The notes beneath the pieces are model-generated. The model had not been told where the DNA came from. It searched no databases and saw only the letters and a list, made by a program, of their open reading frames with translations. This document shows positions 9,568 to 18,882 of a stretch of 64,000 nucleotides of DNA, piece after piece. Position 1 is the stretch's first letter; the number at the start of each line of letters is the position of its first letter. The position numbers and the translations under genes were made by a program. The DNA is from Clostridiales bacterium (GTDB lineage Bacteria > Bacillota > Clostridia > Christensenellales > CAG-138), in contig DUPG01000010.1 in NCBI GenBank assembly GCA_012838425.1, positions 68,194 to 132,193 of the forward strand. The letters run 5' to 3'.

Positions 9568-9590
9568 TAGAAAATAAGGAGGGTAAGATC

Positions 9591-10127
9591 ATGAAAAAAA
9601 TCAATATGAGATGGCTCAGCAAAAGCACGGGGATAATTGTAATTACGGCAATTCTGTTCATCTGCGCTGTATATCTGAATATTCAGGGCAGTAAAAAAGC
9701 ATCAGAGGTTGCAAATAACAATAATCCTTCATACAATGAAAGTAACGATACAGCAACCACAGTAAACGCAGGCAATTACTTTACTGCTTTCAGGCAGAAC
9801 AGAGAAAACTCACGCGCGAAGCAGATTGAGCAGTTAGACGCTATAATTGCTCACAGCAACACCGATGAAGAAACGCTGAAAGAGGCGCAGGAGCTGAAGC
9901 TCGCTTTGATTTCAAGCATGGAATTAGAGTTTACGCTTGAAAGCATGATAAAGGCGAAGGGCTTTAACGATTGCGCAGTTACATTCCACAAGGGTTCTGT
10001 GAATGTTGTAGTAAATGCGCAGCAGCTTACAAAGGAGGAGGTAGCGCGCATACTTGAAATAGTAGTGCGGGAAACAGGCGAAGACCCTATAAACATTAAG
10101 GTAAGCACTGCTACATCTCAAAAATGA
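9591..10127 (+). CDS. spoIIIAH: Stage III sporulation protein AH
   Basis: One TM, YFTAFRQNRENSRAKQIEQLDAI, KGFNDCAVTFHKGSVNVVV; operon position. Confidence 0.93.
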   Translation: MKKINMRWLSKSTGIIVITAILFICAVYLNIQGSKKASEVANNNNPSYNESNDTATTVNAGNYFTAFRQNRENSRAKQIEQLDAIIAHSNTDEETLKEAQELKLALISSMELEFTLESMIKAKGFNDCAVTFHKGSVNVVVNAQQLTKEEVARILEIVVRETGEDPINIKVSTATSQK

Positions 10128-10177
10128 GGTAGCAAGGCTTCAAAAAGCATCAAAACTGAAAAAAAGTGCATTTGGGG

Positions 10178-10206
10178 TTTTCAAACTTAGAAACATTTGA
10201 TATAAT
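10178..10206 (+). promoter_or_regulatory. Putative sigma-A promoter TTTTCA-N17-TATAAT for the Asp23/AmaP cluster
   Basis: Hexamers at 10178-10183 and 10201-10206; no closer good promoter before 10273. Confidence 0.45.
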
Positions 10207-10272
10207 TTCTTGTAGGATTTGACATCACCGAATGCACTTTATGCTGATATATTGACGGTAGTCAAATAATAA

Positions 10273-10713
10273 TTGTTTGGAGGTTCCAAAATGGCAGATA
10301 TTTTGGAAGGCAAAGGGGTTGGAGCGACAATGGCAAACGATGGCAGCATAATTTTTTCACCTGATGTTGTTGCGACTATTGCTGGTGTAGCAGCAACTTC
10401 CGTCGAAGGCGTCGCTGGAATGAGCGGCGGCATTGTTGACGGTATTGTTGATATTCTCGGCATGAAGAATTTCAAAAAGGGCGTTAAAGTTGAGCTTGGC
10501 ACTGAAGAAACGATTATAAACGCTAATATAGTTATTAAGTATGGCTATAAACTGAACGAGGTTTGCTTAGAGGTTCAGAAAAAGATTAAGAACGCAGTTG
10601 AAACTATGACGGGCTTGCGTGTTGTGTCGGTCGATGTTTCTGTATTAGGAATCAGCTTTGATGACGATACTAAGAAGAAGCAGGCTCAGCCCGAGTCATC
10701 AAAGCTAAAGTGA
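10273..10713 (+). CDS. Asp23/Gls24 family envelope stress response protein
   Basis: VVATIAGVAATSVEGVAGMSGG, KGVKVELGTEETIINANIVIKYGYKLNEVCLEVQKKIKNAVETMTGL. Translation may start at a downstream in-frame ATG. Confidence 0.9.
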   Translation: MFGGSKMADILEGKGVGATMANDGSIIFSPDVVATIAGVAATSVEGVAGMSGGIVDGIVDILGMKNFKKGVKVELGTEETIINANIVIKYGYKLNEVCLEVQKKIKNAVETMTGLRVVSVDVSVLGISFDDDTKKKQAQPESSKLK

Positions 10714-10716
10714 GGA

Positions 10717-11292
10717 GTGCGTATGAAGGTAATAGATAGGATACTGCTTGCGATATTGCTGTTTGCACTTATTTGCGCAAGCATTATGACAATCATATTG
10801 GAATTCGACATATTGCAGTTTGAGCCTTTAAGTCGTGTTTTTGGAATGGACAAGCATATGCACAAGCTGCTTGCTTCATTGATTTTAGGTGCGTCTGCGC
10901 TAATACTATTATTTGTTTGCGTTAGGTTGTTCTTCGCAGTATTATCCCCTCAGAAAAAAGCAGAGAATGATATAAAGCGTACACAAATAGCTGCAAATGA
11001 TTTAGGCATAGCTTATATTACGATAGATGCACTAAAGAACATAGCTCATAGGATATGCTCACTACATAAGTTCGTTTGTGATTGCTCCGCTTCCGTAACT
11101 GTTGTTAATGACGGTATAGTGGTATCAATCAAAGTAACGCCTTATGCTGATACAAAGCTTCCCGAAAGCATTGCTCAATTGCAGACAAGCATTAAGCACG
11201 GCTTAGAAGAACAGGCGGGAATAAATGTTGTTGAGGTTCCGATACTCATACTCCCGCCGGCAGTCAAAAAAGGTACTACAACATTAAAATAA
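10717..11292 (+). CDS. amaP: Alkaline shock response membrane anchor protein AmaP-like
   Basis: Two N-terminal TMs then an Asp23-like soluble domain; next to Asp23 and DUF2273 genes. Confidence 0.75.
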   Translation: MRMKVIDRILLAILLFALICASIMTIILEFDILQFEPLSRVFGMDKHMHKLLASLILGASALILLFVCVRLFFAVLSPQKKAENDIKRTQIAANDLGIAYITIDALKNIAHRICSLHKFVCDCSASVTVVNDGIVVSIKVTPYADTKLPESIAQLQTSIKHGLEEQAGINVVEVPILILPPAVKKGTTTLK

Positions 11293-11309
11293 ATTATACG
11301 AGGTGAAAA

Positions 11310-11519
11310 ATGGAAGGATTAGTTGAATTCTTTAAGAAGTTCAAATGGAGAATAATACTTATTGCTGCGGGCATTGTGTTTTCAATATTAGTGTTTACAA
11401 TTAACTTTTGGCGTACACTGCTATTGGTTGTTGTAATATTTGTTTGCTACTTCATTGGTGCAAACATAGATAAAAAGGGCAGTATTAAACGGATGTTTGA
11501 TTACGACACAAGAGACTAA
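11310..11519 (+). CDS. DUF2273 family small membrane protein
   Basis: 69 aa, two TMs, FVCYFIGANIDKKG; position after amaP. Confidence 0.75.
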   Translation: MEGLVEFFKKFKWRIILIAAGIVFSILVFTINFWRTLLLVVVIFVCYFIGANIDKKGSIKRMFDYDTRD

Positions 11520-11531
11520 TAGGTGTAGCAT

Positions 11532-11939
11532 ATGAGCAGAAAGACCGCACGAGAGGTCGCAATGAAAATTAGCTTCGCTCGTCTTTTAGGCGGCGACGCT
11601 GCTTATAAGGATGTATTAGAAAAATCAGAATTGAGTAAAACGCCAACAGAAGATGATATTGCGTTCGCGGACAATATCGTTTCCGGCATTGAGGCGCATT
11701 GTCAGGAATTAGACGCGCTTATAAATGATTATGCTAAGAATTGGACTGCTGAGCGTTTGCCGAAAGTCGATTTGGTAATATTGCGTATCGCTTTTTATGA
11801 GCTATTATATAGCGACAACCCTTCGGGAGCTGTAATAAACGAAGCGGTAGCATTAGCAAAGCGCTATTGCGACGATAAGTCCTATCAGTATATAAACGGA
11901 ATATTAGGCTCTTATGTTAGGAAAGAGGGCAAGGTGTAA
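11532..11939 (+). CDS. nusB: Transcription antitermination factor NusB
   Basis: SRKTAREVAMKISFARL; NWTAERLPKVDLVILRIAFYELLY; INEAVALAKRYCDDKSYQYINGILG. Confidence 0.95.
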   Translation: MSRKTAREVAMKISFARLLGGDAAYKDVLEKSELSKTPTEDDIAFADNIVSGIEAHCQELDALINDYAKNWTAERLPKVDLVILRIAFYELLYSDNPSGAVINEAVALAKRYCDDKSYQYINGILGSYVRKEGKV

Positions 11940-11948
11940 GTATTTGAA

Positions 11949-13154
11949 TTGGACAACATAGTTATATCTGTATCACAATTAAATGAGTATGTAGAGGCTG
12001 TTATATCTCAAGACCCTTTGCTTTCCGACATATATGTTGAGGGCGAAATAAGCGGATTCAAACGCTATGGTTCAGGACATTGCTATTTTTCTTTGAAAGA
12101 CGCCGACGCTGTTGTGCGTTGCGTATACTTCAAGCATTACAATCAATACCTACGATTTCAACCTAAGGACGGAATGCGCGTAATTGTGCGCGGCTCCGCC
12201 TCTTTTTATGCTAAAGACGGCAACTTCCAAATAACAGTTATATCTATGAAGGAAGTAGGTGAGGGCGAGCTATATAGGCGTTTTATTGAGCTAAAAGCTA
12301 AATTAGAAAGCGAAGGCATGTTTGACGAACAGTATAAAAAGCCTATACCGTTTTTGCCGCGCTGCGTAGGCGTAGCGACTTCAAACACCGGCGCTGTTTT
12401 TCATGATATTGTAAAGGTGATTTCGCGCAGGTTTCCGAAAATGAATATCCTTTTGTGCCATTGCTCCGTTCAGGGCGTTGACGCCCCGCGTGAAATAATC
12501 TCTGCAATTCAGCACTTAGACAGTATAGACTTTGTAGATGTGATAATTGTAGGTCGAGGCGGCGGAAGCTATGAGGACTTAATAGCTTTTAACGACGAAG
12601 GAGTAGCAAGGGCAATTTTTGAATGTGAAACACCTATTATTTCCGCTGTCGGTCATGAAACCGACTACACTATCGCCGATTTCGTTGCCGATATGCGCGC
12701 GCCTACACCTTCCGCAGCCGCTGAGCTTGCCGTTCCTGTTCTGAGTGAGCTACTGTCAGATTTGAACGACGAAAGAAACTCATTATACGAGTATTCGATT
12801 TCATTTATAAGTGATTTGCGCAGCGAAATTGAGAGCTTAGCACAATCAAGCTCTTTTGCAGTTGCCCACAGCAAGTTAGATCTATTAAAAGCTGAAGTCG
12901 CTGAGATTGAATCTAAGCTTTTTTCTGCCGCTGAAAAGCAGCTGTTAGAGTATAAGTACGACTATAAATCAATATTAAAGGAATTATCCTCATTATCGCC
13001 TAAGGCTGTTTTGAAGCGCGGCTATGCCATTGTTAAGAACAATAGGGGCAAAATAGTATCAAGCGCGGCTGAATTAAACCAAGCACTTGACATTTCAAAT
13101 TCTGCGACTATTGAGTTTCACGACGATTCTGTAAAGGTACAAAGAGTAGAATAA
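11949..13154 (+). CDS. xseA: Exodeoxyribonuclease VII large subunit
   Basis: VSQLNEYV, YVEGEISGFKRYGSGHCYFSLKD, VIIVGRGGGSYEDLIAFNDE, HETDYTIADFVADMRAPTPSAAAELA. Confidence 0.96.
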   Translation: MDNIVISVSQLNEYVEAVISQDPLLSDIYVEGEISGFKRYGSGHCYFSLKDADAVVRCVYFKHYNQYLRFQPKDGMRVIVRGSASFYAKDGNFQITVISMKEVGEGELYRRFIELKAKLESEGMFDEQYKKPIPFLPRCVGVATSNTGAVFHDIVKVISRRFPKMNILLCHCSVQGVDAPREIISAIQHLDSIDFVDVIIVGRGGGSYEDLIAFNDEGVARAIFECETPIISAVGHETDYTIADFVADMRAPTPSAAAELAVPVLSELLSDLNDERNSLYEYSISFISDLRSEIESLAQSSSFAVAHSKLDLLKAEVAEIESKLFSAAEKQLLEYKYDYKSILKELSSLSPKAVLKRGYAIVKNNRGKIVSSAAELNQALDISNSATIEFHDDSVKVQRVE

Positions 13155-13182
13155 CTCATCTCCTTGTAATGCAATGTAATGC

Positions 13183-13206
13183 AATCGGTCAATCGACTGA
13201 TTTTTT
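13183..13206 (+). terminator. Rho-independent terminator after xseA
   Basis: Stem AATCGGTC-AATC-GACTGATT (one G-U) followed by a T tract. Confidence 0.75.
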
Positions 13207-13315
13207 GTCGCAAAATTTCTAAGGATTTCGTTTGTTGTCGAATTCGGAATGATAAGTATATCTATGTATTTAATGGCAATAATAGACAACATCACAACAA
13301 GGAGGTAATTATTGA

Positions 13316-14224
13316 ATGAATATGAATTTGCAAAAACAAACACATTCCGGTTGGAGCGAAGCCGAAGAAAAGCTGTTATTCGATGAGGTTAAGGCGGTAA
13401 GACAAACTGGAAAGCCGTTAAAATCAGCATTTGAAAGAGTAGCTGAGCTAACCGGCAGACAACCCAACAGCATACGCAACTATTATTATGTACGCATAAA
13501 GAGCTTAGATGAATCAGACGAACTTTTTATGGGGGCAACCGCATTTGTGCCTTTCACAGAATCAGAGGTTAGAGAGCTGCTGAAAACTATACTTGTAAAT
13601 CAGGCAAAGGGTATGTCGGTTAGAGCCTGCACAATGATGATGGGAAAGAACGACACTTCAAAAATGCTTAGGTATCAAAACAAGTATAGGGCAGTTATTA
13701 AGAATAACCCCGAATTAGTAAAAAGTGTTCTTGAGGAATTGAAGGCAGAAGGTATTGAAGCACATAATCCCTACGCTCTAATGAAAAAAACGCGACAGAG
13801 AGCAAGCAATGTAGAGCTTCTTGACGCGGTGTCTTCCGCTGTTGCCGGGCTGTCAAATGTTGAGGGCTTAGATGTGCATGCGTTTTTTGAAGCGTTGGGC
13901 GCATTGGCTAACAGTGCAAGTCGCGGCGCAGTAGCATTGCAGCGTATAGCCGAAACAGAGAAAAATTCAGACAGCGATATGGCTCAGATCTATGACGAAC
14001 TGCGTGAGCTGCGCGAAACTGTAGCTGTTCGTGAAGCGGAGCTTTCTACGCAGAAAGAAAGATTCGCGCTGCTGTTAACGCTATACAGGAAACTCTTAAA
14101 TGTAAATCGCAGTTTTTTGGAGAAAACAAGCGTTTTGAAGGTTAAGGTATTAGGCTCATATGTCAAGGAGTTAGCAAAAAGCATATCCGATTGCGATAAA
14201 GCATTGAACGAGCATGTTATATAA
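13316..14224 (+). CDS. SANT/Myb-like DNA-binding protein, possibly RsfA-like, with coiled-coil C-terminus
   Basis: N-terminal GWSEAEEKLLFDEVKAVRQTGKPLKSAFERVAELTGRQPNSIRNYYYVRIKSL resembles a tryptophan-repeat helix-turn-helix. Confidence 0.55.
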   Translation: MNMNLQKQTHSGWSEAEEKLLFDEVKAVRQTGKPLKSAFERVAELTGRQPNSIRNYYYVRIKSLDESDELFMGATAFVPFTESEVRELLKTILVNQAKGMSVRACTMMMGKNDTSKMLRYQNKYRAVIKNNPELVKSVLEELKAEGIEAHNPYALMKKTRQRASNVELLDAVSSAVAGLSNVEGLDVHAFFEALGALANSASRGAVALQRIAETEKNSDSDMAQIYDELRELRETVAVREAELSTQKERFALLLTLYRKLLNVNRSFLEKTSVLKVKVLGSYVKELAKSISDCDKALNEHVI

Positions 14225-14238
14225 TCGTTTTTCCTTCG

Positions 14239-14265
14239 AGCCGCAGGCATATGCTTGCGGCTTTT
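14239..14265 (+). terminator. Rho-independent terminator
   Basis: AGCCGCAGGCAT-ATGCTTGCGGCT (one G-T wobble) followed by TTT. Confidence 0.75.
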
Positions 14266-14268
14266 AGT

Positions 14269-14297
14269 TTGATTCGGTATTAAATATGTGATATTAT
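14269..14297 (+). promoter_or_regulatory. Putative promoter TTGATT-N17-TATTAT for dxs
   Basis: Hexamers at 14269-14274 and 14292-14297; dxs ATG at 14328. Confidence 0.5.
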
Positions 14298-14327
14298 ACC
14301 TTTGCATTGAGTAACGGAGGAGAAAAG

Positions 14328-16166
14328 ATGAGTCAAATGCTATTAGATAGTATTCGCAGTCCACAAGATGTAAAAAAGCTATATAACACTAATCCGAAAA
14401 AACTCGTTGCTCTTTCGAAGGAAATCCGCGAAGTATTGGTTCAAACAGTTTCTAAGAATGGCGGACATCTTTCGCCCAACTTAGGCGTTGTTGAGCTTAC
14501 TTTAGCTATACATATCGCATTCGATATTCCGAAGGACTCTATTGTATTCGATGTTGGTCATCAATCCTATGTTCACAAGCTGCTTACAGGCAGAGCGGAC
14601 AGTATAGGCACTTTGCGCACGCTTGGCGGTCTATCGGGCTTTCCCAAACGCAGTGAAAGCGAATATGATTTCTTCAACACAGGGCACTCAAGCACATCTG
14701 TTTCAGCGGCTTTAGGTATAGCACGCGCAAAAAAGCTTAATAGTGACGAATCATATTCAATAGCATTGGTTGGCGACGGCGCGTGCTCCGGCGGCATGAT
14801 ATTCGAAGCTATAAACGATGCCGGGCATTCGGAGCTACCGCTTATAATCATACTTAATGACAACTCAATGTCTATATCGAACACTGTCGGCGCTATTAGA
14901 ACACACCTTACGAAGATTCGCGCAAGCCGGCCGTATATTTCTTTCAAGCGTTCTACGCGCAATATTTTGTCAAAAACTAAATTTGGCAAGTACTGTGCAG
15001 TTAGGCTTGAAAACTTAAAAAATAAGCTTAAATACTTCCTTTTGCCTAACGTATATTTTGAATCATTGGGCTTGTCGTATATAGGGCCTGTTGACGGTCA
15101 TGATATACCTGACTTGCTCAACGCATTCAATATAGCTAAGAAGCTGAAACGCCCAGTTGTTGTTCATGTTGTAACGCAAAAGGGCAGGGGATACAAGCCC
15201 GCAGAGGATAACCCCGAAATGTTTCATGGCATTGGCGCCTTTGACGCTGATAACCCATATTGTGCAAATAAGCTGTCTAACTCGCAGGTGTTTGGCGATG
15301 CTCTATTAGAGCTTGCAAAGAGTGATGATAAAATAATCGCAATAACAGCAGCTATGCCGTTGAGCACAGGACTTACTCCATTTGAACACGCTTTCCCCGA
15401 GCGTTTCTTCGATGTGGGAATCGCCGAACAGCACGCTATCACGATGGCGGCAGGCGCAAGCGTTGGCGGCTTGAAGCCCGTTGCCGTAATATACTCAACA
15501 TTTTTGCAAAGAGCATATGACCAATTACTGCACGATGTCTGCTTGCAGAACCTACCTGTCGTAATTGGTGTTGACAGAGCCGGTTTAGTAGGCGAGGACG
15601 GCGAAACTCATCAGGGCGTTTACGATATTAGCTACTTGCTCGCTATGCCCAATATGTGTCTTTTTTCACCTGCAAGCATTTCAGAGTTAAAGGAAATGTT
15701 AAAGCTGGCTTTGAACATAAATAAACCTGTTGCGATACGCTATAATCGCGGCTTGCTGCCTGATTTTGAGCTGAAAACCCCCGTAGAGCTTGGCGTGTGG
15801 GAGGAAATCAAGCCCATACAAGAGGTAAACATAATCGCAAGCGGCAGATTAGTTGAAACCGCATTAAAAGCTTCATCTGAATTGAATGTAGGTGTAATAA
15901 ATGCAAGATTCCTATGCCCTATGGACTATGAAATGCTAAAACGCTTAAAGCAAGAATCAAAAGCGATTATTACGCTTGAGGACGGTTTGGCAGAGGGCGG
16001 ATTCGGCTCGCGCGTTGCGAAATTCATGTGTAGGGATATAAGCGTTTACAACTTAGGCGTTCCGAACAGAATCATACCCCATGCCAAAGTAGAGCAGCAG
16101 GACGCACTATGCGGGATTGATACAGCTTCTGTTCGCAGAAAAATACTAAATGTATTAGGTGAATAA
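14328..16166 (+). CDS. dxs: 1-deoxy-D-xylulose-5-phosphate synthase
   Basis: GGHLSPNLGVVELTLAIH, DVGHQSYVHKLLTGR, ALVGDGACSGGMIFEAINDAG, DVGIAEQHAITMAAG, GEDGETHQGVYDISYL. Confidence 0.97.
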   Translation: MSQMLLDSIRSPQDVKKLYNTNPKKLVALSKEIREVLVQTVSKNGGHLSPNLGVVELTLAIHIAFDIPKDSIVFDVGHQSYVHKLLTGRADSIGTLRTLGGLSGFPKRSESEYDFFNTGHSSTSVSAALGIARAKKLNSDESYSIALVGDGACSGGMIFEAINDAGHSELPLIIILNDNSMSISNTVGAIRTHLTKIRASRPYISFKRSTRNILSKTKFGKYCAVRLENLKNKLKYFLLPNVYFESLGLSYIGPVDGHDIPDLLNAFNIAKKLKRPVVVHVVTQKGRGYKPAEDNPEMFHGIGAFDADNPYCANKLSNSQVFGDALLELAKSDDKIIAITAAMPLSTGLTPFEHAFPERFFDVGIAEQHAITMAAGASVGGLKPVAVIYSTFLQRAYDQLLHDVCLQNLPVVIGVDRAGLVGEDGETHQGVYDISYLLAMPNMCLFSPASISELKEMLKLALNINKPVAIRYNRGLLPDFELKTPVELGVWEEIKPIQEVNIIASGRLVETALKASSELNVGVINARFLCPMDYEMLKRLKQESKAIITLEDGLAEGGFGSRVAKFMCRDISVYNLGVPNRIIPHAKVEQQDALCGIDTASVRRKILNVLGE

Positions 16167-16973
16167 ATGTCGCAGATACGCGCTGATATAAAACTGTTTA
16201 ATGACGGCTTGGCAAAATCGCGTGAAAAGGCGCGCTCCTTAATAATGGCGGGCGCAGTATATTGCAACGGCAGGCGCATAGATAAGGCGGGCGAACTGGT
16301 TTCTGCCGATGCGGTGCTTGAAATCAAGCAAGACCCCGTTCCCTATGTCAGCCGCGGCGGATTAAAGCTGAAAAAGGCATTAGATTGCTTACCCGTAAGT
16401 GTTGAAAACAAGGTGTGCGCTGATATTGGCGCGTCATCAGGCGGATTTACCGATTGTATGCTTCAACATAACGCAAAAAAGGTATATGCAATAGATGTTG
16501 GCTATGGTCAGCTTGATTGGAAGCTGCGTAATGACCATAGAGTAGTCGTTATGGAGCGCACCAACGCAAGATATATGGAGGAAGCTTGGTTCTCTGAAAG
16601 CATAGAATTTGCTTCTATTGATGTTTCTTTCATTTCTATAAAGCTGATACTCAAGCCGCTATACAACATTATAAAAGAAGGCGGCGAGGTTGTTGCGTTA
16701 ATAAAGCCGCAGTTCGAGGCAGGGCGTGAAAAGGTTGGCAAAAACGGTGTTGTGAGAGAAGCCGCAACACATATTGAGGTATTATCCGAAGCGATTTGCT
16801 TTGCTCAGCAATTAGGCTTTGAAATTATTGGCATTGACTATTCGCCCATAACAGGTCCAAAGGGTAATATCGAGTTTTTGCTTGCATTGAGAAAAGCTAA
16901 CGAGCAAACAGCAACAGATTATTCATCTGAAATCAATAATATTGTCGAAAAAGCGCATATGAGCTTAGATTGA
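16167..16973 (+). CDS. tlyA: TlyA family rRNA (cytidine-2'-O)-methyltransferase
   Basis: S4 domain, YVSRGGLKLKKAL, DIGASSGGFTDCMLQ, VYAIDVGYGQLDWKLRND, LIKPQFEAGR. Confidence 0.95.
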   Translation: MSQIRADIKLFNDGLAKSREKARSLIMAGAVYCNGRRIDKAGELVSADAVLEIKQDPVPYVSRGGLKLKKALDCLPVSVENKVCADIGASSGGFTDCMLQHNAKKVYAIDVGYGQLDWKLRNDHRVVVMERTNARYMEEAWFSESIEFASIDVSFISIKLILKPLYNIIKEGGEVVALIKPQFEAGREKVGKNGVVREAATHIEVLSEAICFAQQLGFEIIGIDYSPITGPKGNIEFLLALRKANEQTATDYSSEINNIVEKAHMSLD

Positions 16974-17045
16974 AATGTACAGCCGATTCTGTGTAATCAT
17001 ATCACGCTCAAAGAGTAAATTATGGAATTTAATTCGAAAAAGGTA

Positions 17046-17074
17046 TTGACAATTTAACTTAATAGGTGTATTCT
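17046..17074 (+). promoter_or_regulatory. sigma-A promoter TTGACA-N17-TATTCT of the hrcA-dnaK operon
   Basis: Hexamers at 17046-17051 and 17069-17074, just upstream of CIRCE. Confidence 0.75.
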
Positions 17075-17084
17075 TGCATTAGTG

Positions 17085-17111
17085 TTAGCACTCTATTGTG
17101 TTGAGTGCTAA
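17085..17111 (+). promoter_or_regulatory. CIRCE element (HrcA operator)
   Basis: Perfect TTAGCACTC-N9-GAGTGCTAA. Confidence 0.97.
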
Positions 17112-17132
17112 TAATATGAAAGGAGAAGGGCT

Positions 17133-18179
17133 ATGAGTTTGGATTTGCGCAAGCTTAAGATATTAGAAGCAATCATTAACGATTATATAATGACTGCTGT
17201 GCCTGTAGGCTCTCGGACCGTATCCAAGCGCTCAGGGCTTAACCTTTCATCTGCCACAATCCGCAACGAAATGTTCGACCTGAAAGAACTGGGGTTGTTA
17301 GAACAGCCGCATACATCTTCGGGCAGTATGCCTTCCGAAAAGGCATATAGATTGTATGTGAACAGACTTATGCGGAAATCCAGCCTTACTCCCGAAGAAG
17401 CAGAGTACATATCACAGCATTTTTCAACAAAGATAGACGACGTTGAGGATGTAATAAAGCAAACGGCATTAGTGCTGTCGCAATTGACAAGCTATATGTC
17501 GATGGTTATATCGCCGCAGCTTTATGAAGCCGAGCTGCGCAGAATTCAGATAATACCTATTACTGATGAAAAGGCATTACTTGTGGTTGCTTCTGATGTT
17601 GGCCTTGTTAGGGACGCGGTAATTAGAATTCCCGCAAGTATCAGCGATTATGAGCTGAACCGGATTTCAGAAATGCTTACTAACTCATTAGCAGGTATGA
17701 AGCTGAATGAGATTTCTGACAGCTGTATGCCCGATGTATTCAAAGGTCTTGGCGAACGCCGCGAATACTTAGAGATAATAAAGCGGCTTGCTGACAGCCT
17801 TCGCAACGCGTCAAGGAATCCCAAGCAAGAGCTTGAAACCTATGGCGTTATGAACCTTTTAAGCTTTCCCGAATACTCGGATATTGAGGCTGCAAGAAAC
17901 CTGTTAGAAGCCATTGAGCATACTGATGTTATTTACTCAATACTCGCAAATGCAAAAGAGTTTGAGTTCACTATAAAGATAGGCAGCGAAATTGAAGACC
18001 CGAAGCTATCGAATTGCAGCATAGTTACGGCAACATACAGCATTGACGGTAAGCCTTTGGGTTCAATGGGTGTGCTTGGCCCAACGCGCATGAATTATTC
18101 GCGTGTTTTGGCAATACTAACCCATATAGGTAAGTCCATAAGTGAAATACTAACACAAATGTACTTAGATGCAGATTGA
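17133..18179 (+). CDS. hrcA: Heat-inducible transcription repressor HrcA
   Basis: LDLRKLKILEAIINDYIMTAVPVGSRTVSKRSGLNLSSATIRNEM; downstream of CIRCE. Confidence 0.97.
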   Translation: MSLDLRKLKILEAIINDYIMTAVPVGSRTVSKRSGLNLSSATIRNEMFDLKELGLLEQPHTSSGSMPSEKAYRLYVNRLMRKSSLTPEEAEYISQHFSTKIDDVEDVIKQTALVLSQLTSYMSMVISPQLYEAELRRIQIIPITDEKALLVVASDVGLVRDAVIRIPASISDYELNRISEMLTNSLAGMKLNEISDSCMPDVFKGLGERREYLEIIKRLADSLRNASRNPKQELETYGVMNLLSFPEYSDIEAARNLLEAIEHTDVIYSILANAKEFEFTIKIGSEIEDPKLSNCSIVTATYSIDGKPLGSMGVLGPTRMNYSRVLAILTHIGKSISEILTQMYLDAD

Positions 18180-18193
18180 TTAAGGAGGTAAAA

Positions 18194-18850
18194 ATGGCAA
18201 GCAAAAAGCGTTCGGCAAATGCTACTGTTGAAACCAAAACGCTAAGTTCGCAACCCGAGCTTGAGCAAGAAACTCTGCAAGAGGAAGTGGCACATACTGA
18301 GCAGGCGGAAATAGAAGCAGGACAAACAGCCGAATCGGCAGAAAACGACATAGCAGAAGCCGAACAAGCAGAGAGCATAGACTATCAAGCTGAAATAGAC
18401 GAATTAACAAAAAAACTTGCAGAAACAGAAGCTATAAGAGATCAGGCAATAAGCATAGCGCAACGCTTGCAAGCTGATTTTGACAACTACAAGAAACGCA
18501 ACGCAAAGGCAAGGATAGACGCGCTGCAGGAAGGCACCATAAATGTAATAGCTTCTATACTGCCTGTTATAGATAATTTCGACAGAGCATTCTGCTTTGT
18601 TGATGAAAACAGCGATGACCCATTCGTGCAAGGTATCAGAATGGTTTATACACAGCTAATGGAGATTTTAGCGAAGCATGGTTTAACTGAGATTGACGCA
18701 AGCGGCAAGTTCGACCCATGCTTCCACGAAGCAGTAGCGCAGGACGATTCATCTGAATTAGAGGCTGGCATGATTACAGAAGTCCTGCAAAAGGGCTATA
18801 TGGTATGCGACCGTGTCATTCGCCATAGCATGGTGAAAGTAACGGTGTAA
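18194..18850 (+). CDS. grpE: Nucleotide exchange factor GrpE
   Basis: ADFDNYKKRNAKA, VIASILPVIDNFDRAF, FDPCFHEAVAQ, VLQKGYMVCDRVIRHSMVKV. Confidence 0.95.
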   Translation: MASKKRSANATVETKTLSSQPELEQETLQEEVAHTEQAEIEAGQTAESAENDIAEAEQAESIDYQAEIDELTKKLAETEAIRDQAISIAQRLQADFDNYKKRNAKARIDALQEGTINVIASILPVIDNFDRAFCFVDENSDDPFVQGIRMVYTQLMEILAKHGLTEIDASGKFDPCFHEAVAQDDSSELEAGMITEVLQKGYMVCDRVIRHSMVKVTV

Positions 18851-18882
18851 TATAATCTATTTAAGTTTAGGAGGAAAAAGTT

